Origin: Neobacillus cucumis
GTDB taxonomy: Bacteria > Bacillota > Bacilli > Bacillales > Cytobacillaceae
Direction: 5' to 3'
NCBI RefSeq assembly: GCF_002860255.1
Contig: NZ_PGVE01000028.1
Location: 186,001-250,000 of the forward strand
Length of the DNA stretch: 64,000 nt
The notes under the pieces were generated by a model that was not told the origin of the DNA, did not search any database, and saw only the letters and a list, made by a program, of their open reading frames with translations. The first letter of the stretch is position 1; each line of letters starts with the position of its first letter. Positions 32,981 to 41,848 of the stretch are shown here, piece by piece. The position numbers and the translations under genes are program-made.

Positions 32981-35900
32981 GTGAGAACAATAATTAAAGG
33001 CAAATGGTTTATCCTCATTGCTTGGATTGCTGTTATCGCCGCGCTTTTTATGGTGGCACCAAATATGGAATCACTTGTACGTGAAAAAGGGCAAATTTCT
33101 GTACCGGAGGGATATTCATCTACACTTGCATCTAAGATTCTTAAAGATGTTCAATCAAGTGAAAATAAAGGATCTGACCTACAAACAGCCCTTGTCTTCC
33201 ATAGTAATAAAAAGCTGACAAACGAAGATTTTACGACTGCTGAAAAAGCCGTCAATCAGCTTGAAAAAGAAAAACAAAAACTTGGCATCACTGAAATACT
33301 TACTCATTTTAACCAAGAGGAGTTAAAGGATCAGCTCGTTTCAAAAGATGGTAAAACCATTCTTGTCTCTGTCAAGGTAACAGCGAAAGGCAGGGAAGCA
33401 AAAGAGATTTCAAAGGATTTATATGATGTACTTGATAACGTCAAACTGGATCATTATTATACCGGCAACTGGGTAATTAGTGAGGACCTCGTTACTAACT
33501 CACAGGAGGGCTTGAAAAAAACAGAAGGAATTACCGTGGTTTTCATTTTGGCGGTACTTCTACTTGTGTTTAGGTCCATAGTAGCACCGATCATTCCGTT
33601 AGTGACGGTTGGATTCAGTTATCTTACCGCTCAGTCTATTGTCGGCCTATTAGTGGATCATGTGAATTTTCCGTTATCCACCTTTACACAAACTTTTATG
33701 GTGGCAGTCCTTTTTGGAATTGGAACGGACTATTGTATCTTACTTTTAAGCCGTTTTAAAGAAGAAATGTCGAAGAATGAAAATGTAACCGATGCAATTG
33801 TAGAAACATATCGGACTGCTGGAAAAACGGTTTTCTTTAGTGGAATGGCTGTTATGATTGGGTTTGCTTCCATTGGTCTTTCTACCTTCCAGCTTTACAA
33901 GTCAGCCGCGGCTGTAGCGGTTGGTGTCGCTATCCTTTTAGTTGCCTTACTAACTGTCGTTCCATTCTTCATGGCAGTTCTTGGAAAGAAACTTTACTGG
34001 CCATCAAAAGGCAAACTTGAGCATAGTGACAGTAAAATATGGGGAGCCATGGGTAAATTTGCTTTGGCACGTCCATTATTGGCATTTATCCTTGTTGTAA
34101 TTATTTCTGTTCCCTTTCTATTTACTTACCAAGATCAACTATCTTTTAACTCACTAGAAGAAATAAGCGATGATTATCCTTCTATAAAAGGGTTTAATAT
34201 TATTGCGGACTCCTTCGGTCCTGGTGAGTCGATGCCGACACAAATTGTTATTAAAAATGATGATAAACTTAATACCTCTGAATATATTACTTTAACAGAT
34301 AAAATCAGCCAGGAACTGCTGAAAGTTAATAATGTTGAAACAGTTCGTTCCGTCACCCGCCCTACTGGCAAACCGATTGATGATTTTTATCTATCAAAAC
34401 AAGTATCCAGTCTTGGGGATGGACTTGGCAAAGGAAATGAAGGGATAAAGAAAATCAGTGATGGGCTTTCTGAGGCTGGCACACAGATGGCTGCTAACCA
34501 GCCAAAAATGCAGGAAGCAACGGATGGAATAAGTCAATTAATTACGGGAACTAACAAACTTAAAACGGGTATGGGCTCTCTTCAAGATGGACTGACTAAA
34601 ATTCAAAATGGTCTGAGAGATGGTTCCATGGGAGCAACAGAAGCTCGTAAAGGCTTAGAACAAATAAAATTTCAATCTGAAAAATTATTAACTGGATATA
34701 AACAATTATTAGAAGGCTATAAGACTGCAAGTGCAGGTCTTGGTACAATGAAAGAACATTATGATGAAATTGCAGGCGGATTAAATCTTATCCATCAAAA
34801 CCTAGTCAAAACAGACCAAGCCTTTGCAAATTTAGAAAAACAATATGCAGATATTGCTCAAAATCAAAACTATCAAATGATTAAAATGACTGTAACCGGT
34901 GTAAAAACTGCAACTGATGCCTCTATTAAAGATCCAAGAGTATCCTTGCTTACTAGTTTAAACACCCTTAATGCTGGTTTACAGAGTGCCGTGGACGGCA
35001 TTGATACGGCTAATCAAAATCTAACGAAGATGATTTCCGGGCAAGGACAGCTGATTGATGGAATGGCCAAACTAATTGATGGTATTGACAAACTTGCAAA
35101 TGGCCTTAATCAAATGGAAAAAGGTCAAGAAACGGCAATTGCTAATCTGCCTAAATTTTCTGGTGGTTTAGAGGGAATCGCAAATGGCCAGCAGCAGCTT
35201 CTTACCGGTTTCCAAGATATTGGCGGGCAAATAACAAAACTGTCAACCGGTTTAACCCAAAGTTCTGACGGCTTAAATCAAGTATCGAAAGGCCTTAATT
35301 CCGCACAGGATTATTTATCGGATGTATCTAAGCAAAAACAAAACGGTTTTTATATTCCTCAAGATGTCCTGAATGGCAAGGATTTTGAAAAAGTCTTAAA
35401 TTCATATATGTCAAAAGATCGCAAAGTGATGACGATCGATGTTATTTTCAATAAAAATCCTTATTCAAATGAAGCAATTAATAGCGTACCTGACATCAAC
35501 CAAGCGGTAAAACGTGCGGTGAAAAATACAAAACTTGAAAACGCAAAAATAGAAGTTGGCGGAGTATCTAGTATGCACCATGATTTAGATACTATTTCCA
35601 AAGCGGATTACTCGAGAACGGTCGTATTAATGCTGGCAGGGATTAGTATCGTCCTTATTATCCTGCTACGTTCACTAATTATGCCGCTCTATTTAATTGG
35701 TTCCCTAGTCCTAACCTATTACACTTCTATGGCAATCTCAGAATCTATTTTTGTAAATATACTTGGATATACAGGAATTAGCTGGGCCGTTCCATTTTTT
35801 GCTTTTGTAATTTTAATAGCCCTAGGCATTGACTACAGCATCTTTTTAATGGACCGATTTAACGAGTATCGGGATATGCCAGTCCAACAAGCAATTCTTA

Positions 35901-36148
35901 TATCTATGAAAAAGATGGGCAGTGTCATCATTTCAGCTGCAGTAATCTTAGGTGGTACCTTTGCAGCAATGATGCCATCCGGAGTACTTTCATTGTTAGA
36001 AATTGCCGCCATTCTCTTAATCGGTTTAGGCCTGTATTCACTTGTGATTCTTCCATTGTTTGTACCGGTAATGGTAAAAACATTTGGTCAGGCAAACTGG
36101 TGGCCATTTATGAAAAATAATGACAGCAGTATAAATCATCATCATTAA
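32981..36148 (+). CDS. MMPL/RND-family exporter (YdgH-like)
   Basis: A 1055-residue membrane exporter. Two copies of an MMPL domain (about 1-370 and 855-1045) each carry membrane helices with the GIGTDYCILLLSRFKEE and LGIDYSIFLMDRFNEYR motifs, whose buried Asp-Tyr pairs take part in proton coupling. Between them lies a long extracytoplasmic domain (about 480-800) built of Gly-Leu heptad-like repeats (LKTGMGSLQDGLTKIQNGL and the like), as in YhgE/Pip-type proteins. The end is NHHH. It starts with GTG after GGAGG. A role in lipid or drug export is inferred from the family. Confidence 0.93.
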   Translation: MRTIIKGKWFILIAWIAVIAALFMVAPNMESLVREKGQISVPEGYSSTLASKILKDVQSSENKGSDLQTALVFHSNKKLTNEDFTTAEKAVNQLEKEKQKLGITEILTHFNQEELKDQLVSKDGKTILVSVKVTAKGREAKEISKDLYDVLDNVKLDHYYTGNWVISEDLVTNSQEGLKKTEGITVVFILAVLLLVFRSIVAPIIPLVTVGFSYLTAQSIVGLLVDHVNFPLSTFTQTFMVAVLFGIGTDYCILLLSRFKEEMSKNENVTDAIVETYRTAGKTVFFSGMAVMIGFASIGLSTFQLYKSAAAVAVGVAILLVALLTVVPFFMAVLGKKLYWPSKGKLEHSDSKIWGAMGKFALARPLLAFILVVIISVPFLFTYQDQLSFNSLEEISDDYPSIKGFNIIADSFGPGESMPTQIVIKNDDKLNTSEYITLTDKISQELLKVNNVETVRSVTRPTGKPIDDFYLSKQVSSLGDGLGKGNEGIKKISDGLSEAGTQMAANQPKMQEATDGISQLITGTNKLKTGMGSLQDGLTKIQNGLRDGSMGATEARKGLEQIKFQSEKLLTGYKQLLEGYKTASAGLGTMKEHYDEIAGGLNLIHQNLVKTDQAFANLEKQYADIAQNQNYQMIKMTVTGVKTATDASIKDPRVSLLTSLNTLNAGLQSAVDGIDTANQNLTKMISGQGQLIDGMAKLIDGIDKLANGLNQMEKGQETAIANLPKFSGGLEGIANGQQQLLTGFQDIGGQITKLSTGLTQSSDGLNQVSKGLNSAQDYLSDVSKQKQNGFYIPQDVLNGKDFEKVLNSYMSKDRKVMTIDVIFNKNPYSNEAINSVPDINQAVKRAVKNTKLENAKIEVGGVSSMHHDLDTISKADYSRTVVLMLAGISIVLIILLRSLIMPLYLIGSLVLTYYTSMAISESIFVNILGYTGISWAVPFFAFVILIALGIDYSIFLMDRFNEYRDMPVQQAILISMKKMGSVIISAAVILGGTFAAMMPSGVLSLLEIAAILLIGLGLYSLVILPLFVPVMVKTFGQANWWPFMKNNDSSINHHH

Positions 36149-36153
36149 TAGTT

Positions 36154-36186
36154 GGTACACTGTTCGAACTGAACAGTGTACCTTTG
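36154..36186 (+). terminator. Terminator after the MMPL gene
   Basis: GGTACACTGTTC / GAACAGTGTACC, 12-bp perfect arms with a 5-base loop; T tract short (TTTG). Confidence 0.75.
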
Positions 36187-36197
36187 TATATTCAGCT

Positions 36198-36223
36198 TGA
36201 AACTTTTCCCCTTTTCATTCGTA
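36198..36223 (+). promoter_or_regulatory. SigW-type ECF promoter of the terD gene
   Basis: TGAAAC (36198-36203), exactly 16 bases, CGTA (36220-36223): a perfect SigW/SigM-class ECF promoter. A TATAAT at 36285-36290 may give a second, SigA start. Confidence 0.75.
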
Positions 36224-36321
36224 CATACTTAGGCAGCTAATTTATTAGTTGAATTGAAATTTTTCCCTTTTTAGATTTACCGTTATAATGTACATAAATA
36301 AAAGGATAAGGAGTGAAAATT

Positions 36322-37794
36322 ATGGGTGTTACTCTAAGCAAGGGTCAAAAAGTTGATTTAACGAAATCACACCCAGGCCTTCAAAAAGTAGTTGTCGGAC
36401 TGGGATGGAATATAAGCCAATTGGGTTCAAATTTTGATTTAGACGCCTCAGCGTTTTTATTAGGACCATCTGGGAAAGTGAACAGCGACCAGGATTTTGT
36501 CTTTTACAATAACCCTTCAGGGGCCAATGGATCGATTATATACAGCGGAGATAATCGTATAGGTTCTGGTGTACGTGACGATGAACAAATTAGGATTGAT
36601 TTAAGCAGGGTTCCTGACCATATCCACCGGATTGCCTTCACCATTACCATTCACGACGCCCAGATAAAAAGGCAAAGTTTTGGACAAATTTCTGATGCTT
36701 ATGTACGTATTTTTGATGAAAATACGAACGAGGAGCTATTGCGCTTTAATCTAGGCAGGGATTTTACAGTCGAAACCGCCATTGTCGCAGCAGAACTATA
36801 CCGTCATAATGGTGAGTGGAAATTCAATGCGATTGCCAGCGGTTTTCAAGGAGGACTAGCAGCCTTATGCCAAAACTTCGGTGTGACTGTTGATGACCCG
36901 ACTCCATACATACCGTCTCCGCAGCCAACCAATCAGCCGGTTAATTATAGTAGTCATTCTACTCAACCAATGAACACAAATTCATATAACTCCAATCAAC
37001 AAAACCAAACGAACTATGACTCATACCAGCAAAGCCAAATAAACCGAAATACGAACCAACAGCAGCATGTCCATCTTCAACCCGAATCATCTTACCGTCA
37101 GCCTGCTTTTGGATATCCACAGACGGCCTATTCAAATCCCCACAGCCAATCGTCATATGGCGGAGATGATATTATGTGCCCTCGGTGCCATTCAACTAAT
37201 GTCAGAACAGGAAAAAAAGGATTTGGTATAGGGAAAGCAGCGATTGGCGGCTTAATTCTTGGACCTGTAGGATTACTTGGAGGTTTTATTGGAAAAAACC
37301 AATTAAAGTTTACATGTAACCATTGCGGCCATGGATGGGCCCCTTCGCAAACAGATTATGTAGAATGGGCCAATAATCAAAAACGACGCGCACAAGAATT
37401 GTTCCATCGTTACAAAAGTCAGGACCTTCTTGATGCTGTCACGGCCGCTTGTGCGTTAGTGGCCATGGCTGATGGTTATTTAGATGCATCTGAGCGTCAA
37501 AAAATGATTGACTTTGTGAATCAAAGTGAGGAATTGCGAGTATTTGATACCGCAAAGGTTATTCAAAAATTTAATCAGTTTGTATCAAGGATGGAAAATG
37601 ATCGAATGATGGGTCGTGCGGAAGCATTTCGTGCACTGGGTAAAATTAGGACAAAGCCTGAAATTGCTCGATTAGTGGCACGCTACTGTATTGCCATTGG
37701 CTATGCAGATGGGAATTTTGATCAGAATGAACAGCAAATGGTTGCGGATATTTGCCGTGAACTTGGTTTAAATCCAGCGGAGTTCCTTTCGTAA
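36322..37794 (+). CDS. TerD-zinc ribbon-TerB fusion stress protein
   Basis: A 490-residue cytoplasmic protein. Residues 1-185 are a TerD domain (VTLSKGQKVDLTK, GLGWN, FDLDASAF, DNRIGSG, calcium-binding type acidic loops). A Gln/Asn-rich linker (about 200-275) follows, then a zinc-ribbon-like segment with CPRC and CNHC flanking a Gly-rich hydrophobic stretch, and a C-terminal TerB domain (about 365-490, DAVTAACALVAMADGYLDASERQ). Ter proteins take part in tellurite and envelope-stress responses. The start ATG has AAGGAG 8 bases upstream. In B. subtilis the yce TerD operon also uses an ECF (SigW/SigM) promoter. Confidence 0.93.
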   Translation: MGVTLSKGQKVDLTKSHPGLQKVVVGLGWNISQLGSNFDLDASAFLLGPSGKVNSDQDFVFYNNPSGANGSIIYSGDNRIGSGVRDDEQIRIDLSRVPDHIHRIAFTITIHDAQIKRQSFGQISDAYVRIFDENTNEELLRFNLGRDFTVETAIVAAELYRHNGEWKFNAIASGFQGGLAALCQNFGVTVDDPTPYIPSPQPTNQPVNYSSHSTQPMNTNSYNSNQQNQTNYDSYQQSQINRNTNQQQHVHLQPESSYRQPAFGYPQTAYSNPHSQSSYGGDDIMCPRCHSTNVRTGKKGFGIGKAAIGGLILGPVGLLGGFIGKNQLKFTCNHCGHGWAPSQTDYVEWANNQKRRAQELFHRYKSQDLLDAVTAACALVAMADGYLDASERQKMIDFVNQSEELRVFDTAKVIQKFNQFVSRMENDRMMGRAEAFRALGKIRTKPEIARLVARYCIAIGYADGNFDQNEQQMVADICRELGLNPAEFLS

Positions 37795-37808
37795 TTTAAG
37801 CTAAAATA

Positions 37809-37839
37809 GCCTCCAGTCCAAGATGGAATGGAGGCATTT
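37809..37839. terminator. Bidirectional terminator, terD/selB
   Basis: GCCTCCA / TGGAGGC arms with inner TCC/GGA, followed by ATTTT in both directions. Confidence 0.8.
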
Positions 37840-37844
37840 TCAGA

Positions 37845-39728
37845 TTATTTTTTCCATATTCTTTTATTTTCCACGCGTTTGGTTATTCCCATTGCGTCCA
37901 ATCTTTCTAAAAATGGAATCATATATTTTCTCGACAGTTCTAGAACATCCTTCGCGTCCCCCACTTCAAACTCCGCTCCTGTTCCGTTTTGAAGTCTTTC
38001 AACAGCTTCTTTAAATCTATCCCCATGATAAGCAAATTGATCATCTAACTGGACAAGCATACTTTGATCTTCTAGGAATTTTTTTAAGTCATATTCAAGT
38101 CCAGCTGGAATACCTGCAGCTTCAAAATAATCCTTCAAGTAACGTACCTTAAGCCCGTCTTTTTTTAACTCATTCAACAAATTATCTGTACGTTTGGCCC
38201 AGCTTTTTGGTACATGAGGCACAAAAGCTGCTAAGGATACAAATTGTTCTTTCCTCTTAAATATACCATTCGTCATACCATCTTCCACAATAAAATCAAG
38301 TAGTGGTTTTGGGAACCTTTCTTGAAGTGTCTGCAGCAGCTCTGCTTTATTGATCCCTGCCTTCATCGAATGGGTTAGATGGAATTCTTGAAGTTGGTCA
38401 AAAATAGCTTCTTCAATGGACTCAATTAAGAGTTTAAGTGTATACTCTTTTCCATTATATAAAACAAATTCCTTATTAGCTAACTGCTCTGTTAACGTTG
38501 ATTCATCAAGCGCCGTACGTTTTATCAGTTCGGTTAATGGGAGGCTTTTTGCTTCCATGAGTGCGGCCGAAATCCGCTCCCTTGGTGTTCCAACTTTCTT
38601 TTTTCCCAGTTCATCGATTGTTTGGTTTCCAAAACGGTATTTATTGCCACGTGGATCAATCACCCATCCGCCGCCTATGGTTTCCTGCGGACTTGGGCGG
38701 CGAAGAATAAAACGGTCTCCCCGCTTTGTTAGGATTTCTTCTTCCAATCGAAGCTGACATAGAATTTCACTGTTTTCTTCTTTAATTTCATTCCGATCAA
38801 AGAAAACAATTCGCCCCATAACCTCCGCTGTTCCAATATGAAGCTTGATCGGCATCCGCTGCTTGACGATATGTTCAAGGTCTGCGACAACCCGAATCGC
38901 CACATCGACTGTTTTTGTTACAATGAAATGCTCGGAGGAAACTAACACATCTCCCCTTTCAATTTCTTCTTTTGAAACGTTTGAGATGTTTATAGCTGCC
39001 CTTTGACCTGCATACGCTTTCTCTGCAGGGTGATGATGGACCTGAATTTGCCTAGCTCTTACTTCAAGACCCCTTGGCATAATTTTTAATACTTGTCCCT
39101 CCTCAACTGTTCCTTCATAAACAGTCCCACGTACAACGGTCCCTTGACCTTTTACAGTAAACACCTGATCAATCGGCAGACGAAAAGCCCCTTTGGCATC
39201 TCGCATCTCTTGATCCTTTAGCGTCCTAATAATTAAGTCTTTTATTTCTTCTATCCCTTTTTTAGATAAACTATCAACTAAAACAAAAGGGGCATCCTCA
39301 AACACAGTCCCCGTTAGTTCTCCTAAAATATCATCTTTCACCAGCTCAATGAATTCTTCATCAACTCGGTCTATTTTTGAAATGGCGACAATCCCAGTTT
39401 TCACACCTAAAAATTTTAAAATATCAAGATGTTCCTTTGTTTGCGGCATAACACCTTCATCCGCTGCAACCACAAGGACGACGAGGTCGATACCGGCTAC
39501 CCCGGCAATCATTTGTCGGATAAAACGTTCATGCCCTGGAACATCAATGACGGAAATTTGGATTTCTTGGTCTTCATATAAAGGAGCAAAGCCCAGTTCT
39601 ATGGAGATTTGCCGTTCCTTTTCTTCTTTTAAACGGTCTGTATCGACATTCGTCAATGCCTTTGTTAGAGATGTTTTTCCATGGTCAATATGACCTGCCA
39701 TCCCAATCGTAAAATAGCGTTTTTCCAA
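37845..39728 (-). CDS. selB: Selenocysteine-specific elongation factor SelB
   Basis: A 627-residue GTPase that carries Sec-tRNA to UGA codons marked by a SECIS hairpin. The G1 motif is GHIDHGKTS, G3 DVPGHE, G4 SKID and the EF-Tu-like domains 2-3 follow (KGQGTVVRGTV). The C-terminal half has the winged-helix repeats that read the SECIS, with KAGINKAELLQ and the VKYLKD-type fold (ending ...IWKK). This is longer than EF-Tu and is diagnostic. I start at TTG 39728, with AAGGTG 6 bases upstream, giving MEKRYFTIGMAG; GTG 39737 is the alternative. No selA, selD or selC lies in the window, so it is separate from the rest of the pathway. Confidence 0.93.
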   Translation of the reverse strand: MEKRYFTIGMAGHIDHGKTSLTKALTNVDTDRLKEEKERQISIELGFAPLYEDQEIQISVIDVPGHERFIRQMIAGVAGIDLVVLVVAADEGVMPQTKEHLDILKFLGVKTGIVAISKIDRVDEEFIELVKDDILGELTGTVFEDAPFVLVDSLSKKGIEEIKDLIIRTLKDQEMRDAKGAFRLPIDQVFTVKGQGTVVRGTVYEGTVEEGQVLKIMPRGLEVRARQIQVHHHPAEKAYAGQRAAINISNVSKEEIERGDVLVSSEHFIVTKTVDVAIRVVADLEHIVKQRMPIKLHIGTAEVMGRIVFFDRNEIKEENSEILCQLRLEEEILTKRGDRFILRRPSPQETIGGGWVIDPRGNKYRFGNQTIDELGKKKVGTPRERISAALMEAKSLPLTELIKRTALDESTLTEQLANKEFVLYNGKEYTLKLLIESIEEAIFDQLQEFHLTHSMKAGINKAELLQTLQERFPKPLLDFIVEDGMTNGIFKRKEQFVSLAAFVPHVPKSWAKRTDNLLNELKKDGLKVRYLKDYFEAAGIPAGLEYDLKKFLEDQSMLVQLDDQFAYHGDRFKEAVERLQNGTGAEFEVGDAKDVLELSRKYMIPFLERLDAMGITKRVENKRIWKK

Positions 39729-39821
39729 ATTAAGCACCTTCTTAATCGTTCTACCATTCTACTGTAGCTTGAAATGGTTATTTGTTCAAGCGAACACTTT
39801 TAGACATATTTACTTAGAGAA

Positions 39822-39859
39822 AACGGTTCTAAGTCGTTTTATTTTTTTTCAAAAAAAAT
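39822..39859 (+). other. Overlapping hairpins with T tract, orphan terminator
   Basis: ACTTAGA/TCTAAGT (39822-39828, 39838-39844) and AAAACG/CGTTTT (39830-39835, 39845-39850) cannot form together; the second is followed by ATTTTTTTTC. This looks like an attenuator or the end of a short RNA, between divergent selB and mntH; no source promoter is clear. Confidence 0.4.
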
Positions 39860-39904
39860 AAAAATTAAATAGGCAAAAATATACACAAAATATCAGAAAT
39901 TTAT

Positions 39905-39937
39905 TATAATAAATCTAAAGATTTTGCACGTGTGCAA
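39905..39937 (+). promoter_or_regulatory. mntH promoter -10 and putative MntR operator
   Basis: TATAAT at 39905-39910, then palindrome TTGCACGTGTGCAA at 39924-39937, just after the expected start point. The TTTTGCA half resembles MntR/DtxR-type sites, which would shut the gene off when manganese is plentiful. Confidence 0.55.
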
Positions 39938-40001
39938 CTTTTGTTGATTAACGAACAAACCTTGCGCCTATGAAAAATAACATAAGAAAGGATGGTGTCT
40001 T

Positions 40002-41306
40002 ATGAGCCAGACTAATTCACTTGCCGTTGAAAAGGCTCGAGCAGCAGAAAACAAAACTGTTTTAGCCGCAAGGGATGCCATAAATGGAAAAGTAAAAGGG
40101 ATTCGGGCATTATTGCCATTCCTTGGTCCAGCCTTTATTGCATCAATTGCTTATGTAGATCCGGGAAACTTTGCTACCAACATACAAAGTGGTGCCCGTT
40201 TTGGATATAAAATGCTATGGGTCATTGTTTTAGCGAACCTTATGGCAATGCTCCTTCAAAATATGTCAGGAAAGCTTGGTATTGCCACCGGAAAAAGTTT
40301 ACCAGAGATTTGTCGGGACCATATGCCAAAATGGCTGACGATAATAATGTGGATTGTTTCAGAGCTTGCTGCAATGGCTACCGATCTCGCTGAATTTTTA
40401 GGGGCAACACTGGCACTAAATTTACTTGCAGGAATACCTATGCTATATGCCACCCTTATCACTGGTGTGGTCACGTATTTAATCCTGATGCTTGAGAAAT
40501 TCGGATTCAGGCCATTAGAAAAATTCATCGCTGCCTTCGCGATGTTAATTGGTTTATGCTACTTGGTAGAAACCGTACTATCACAGCCTGATTTTTCACA
40601 AATCGCCTATCATAGTGTGGTTCCTTGGCTCGGTAATAATGAAAGTATCATGCTTGCCGTTGGTGTGATTGGTGCCACGGTTATGCCACACGCGATTTAT
40701 TTACACTCAAGCTTAACCCAAAATCGGATCGTTCCTAGAAATAATCAGGAAAAGATTAAAATTCAAAAATTTAGTACGAAAGAAATTATGATTGCGATGA
40801 CTTTGGCAGGCTTTGTTAATCTTGCGATGATGTATATGGCCGCCTCTGTTTTTAATACAACCGGTCAAAGTCATATTGCAGATTTGACAACAGCTTACCA
40901 TACCCTTACCCCACTGCTAGGCTCGGCAGCTGCTAGTGTATTCTTAATCTCCCTGCTAGCATCTGGTATTTCAAGTTCGGTGGTCGGAACAATGGCGGGC
41001 CAGGTAATTATGCAAGGGTTCGTTGGCTTTAGCATTCCTTTATGGGTCCGCCGATTAGTAACTATGCTGCCAACCGTGATTATCGTCGCTCTTGGGGTCG
41101 ACCCAACTCAGACACTTATTATTAGTCAAGTCATCCTGAGCATTGTCTTGCCGTTTCCAATTATCGCTTTGATTTATTTTACACAGAAAAAAGACCTTAT
41201 GGGTGTACTTACAAATAAGCGAATTACCACAATTCTTTCTTCCCTATTTGCTTTAATCATCCTTGGTTTAAACATTTGGATGGTTGTACAAGTAATTTTT
41301 GGGTAA
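40002..41306 (+). CDS. mntH: Nramp-family Mn2+/divalent metal transporter
   Basis: A 434-residue proton-coupled metal importer with 11 membrane helices. The substrate-binding helix 1 has DPGN at 53-56, and helix 6 carries MPHAIYLHSS (Met and His ligands), both intact. Residue pattern is of the MntH group. The long hydrophilic N terminus of about 35 residues is usual in Bacillus. AAAGGATG lies before ATG. Regulation by MntR is suggested by the palindrome in the promoter. It is monocistronic. Confidence 0.95.
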   Translation: MSQTNSLAVEKARAAENKTVLAARDAINGKVKGIRALLPFLGPAFIASIAYVDPGNFATNIQSGARFGYKMLWVIVLANLMAMLLQNMSGKLGIATGKSLPEICRDHMPKWLTIIMWIVSELAAMATDLAEFLGATLALNLLAGIPMLYATLITGVVTYLILMLEKFGFRPLEKFIAAFAMLIGLCYLVETVLSQPDFSQIAYHSVVPWLGNNESIMLAVGVIGATVMPHAIYLHSSLTQNRIVPRNNQEKIKIQKFSTKEIMIAMTLAGFVNLAMMYMAASVFNTTGQSHIADLTTAYHTLTPLLGSAAASVFLISLLASGISSSVVGTMAGQVIMQGFVGFSIPLWVRRLVTMLPTVIIVALGVDPTQTLIISQVILSIVLPFPIIALIYFTQKKDLMGVLTNKRITTILSSLFALIILGLNIWMVVQVIFG

Positions 41307-41317
41307 TGAAGATGAAG

Positions 41318-41348
41318 AAACACCATCTTATTCGGGATGGTGTTTTTC
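41318..41348. terminator. Terminator of mntH
   Basis: AAACACCATC / GATGGTGTTT with T tract to the right. It overlaps the last codons of the converging GNAT gene. Confidence 0.85.
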
Positions 41349-41792
41349 CTTTCTATAATGACTAATATAAAAATTAGGTACTACCTCTTGATCAGATATC
41401 CATTGGTAGCCATTTTTTAAATATAAATTTTTGGCTGGAGGGTTATCTCTTCCAGTTGATACATGCAGTATAGAGATATCCTGATGGTGTTCCTCCACTT
41501 TTGTCAGCAGTTTTTGAGCAATTCCTTTTCGGAAATGGTCTGGATGTACGACCATACGGCAAATGGTCAGTTCCTGATTATGTAGCGTATATGAAATGGC
41601 ACCAGCGAGACACTCTCCCTTATAATACCCCAAAAATGTTTCACCGCTGTCTTTCAGTTCATTGATTGTTTCTTTAAAAGGAGGGATCTCATAAAAATTA
41701 ATTATTTGGGCTTCAACCAAATAGGATTCTTTTTGGAGGTCAAAAACCTCCTTCAGTACGCTGGTTTGATTTAAATCCAGTTCTTTTATCAC
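41328..41792 (-). CDS. GNAT family acetyltransferase
   Basis: A 154-residue N-acetyltransferase. The acetyl-CoA-binding motif A is RMVVHPDHFRKGIAQKLL near 80-97, and the NPPAKNLYLKNGYQ motif B is present. The substrate is unknown. Its stop codon lies inside the mntH terminator on the opposite strand, an economical arrangement. Confidence 0.9.
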   Translation of the reverse strand: MIKELDLNQTSVLKEVFDLQKESYLVEAQIINFYEIPPFKETINELKDSGETFLGYYKGECLAGAISYTLHNQELTICRMVVHPDHFRKGIAQKLLTKVEEHHQDISILHVSTGRDNPPAKNLYLKNGYQWISDQEVVPNFYISHYRKEKHHPE

Positions 41793-41813
41793 TTTGTTCT
41801 CCTCTCCCCTAAC

Positions 41814-41842
41814 TTAAAAAAATCCCCCACCAGGTGAGGGAT
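41814..41842 (-). terminator. Terminator of the VWA-like gene
   Basis: On the minus strand ATCCCTCACC pairs with GGTGGGGGAT around a very short loop (one G-T pair), then TTTTTTT. Confidence 0.75.
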
Positions 41843-41848
41843 AAAGGA

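Noticed and set aside
37845..39728. Selenoprotein gene in the window next to selB
   Set aside because: I looked for frames continuing past an in-frame TGA with a following hairpin and found none that was convincing.
39783..39796. LexA box
   Set aside because: TGTTC-N4-GAACA has the arms in the opposite order to the Bacillus CGAAC-N4-GTTCG box.
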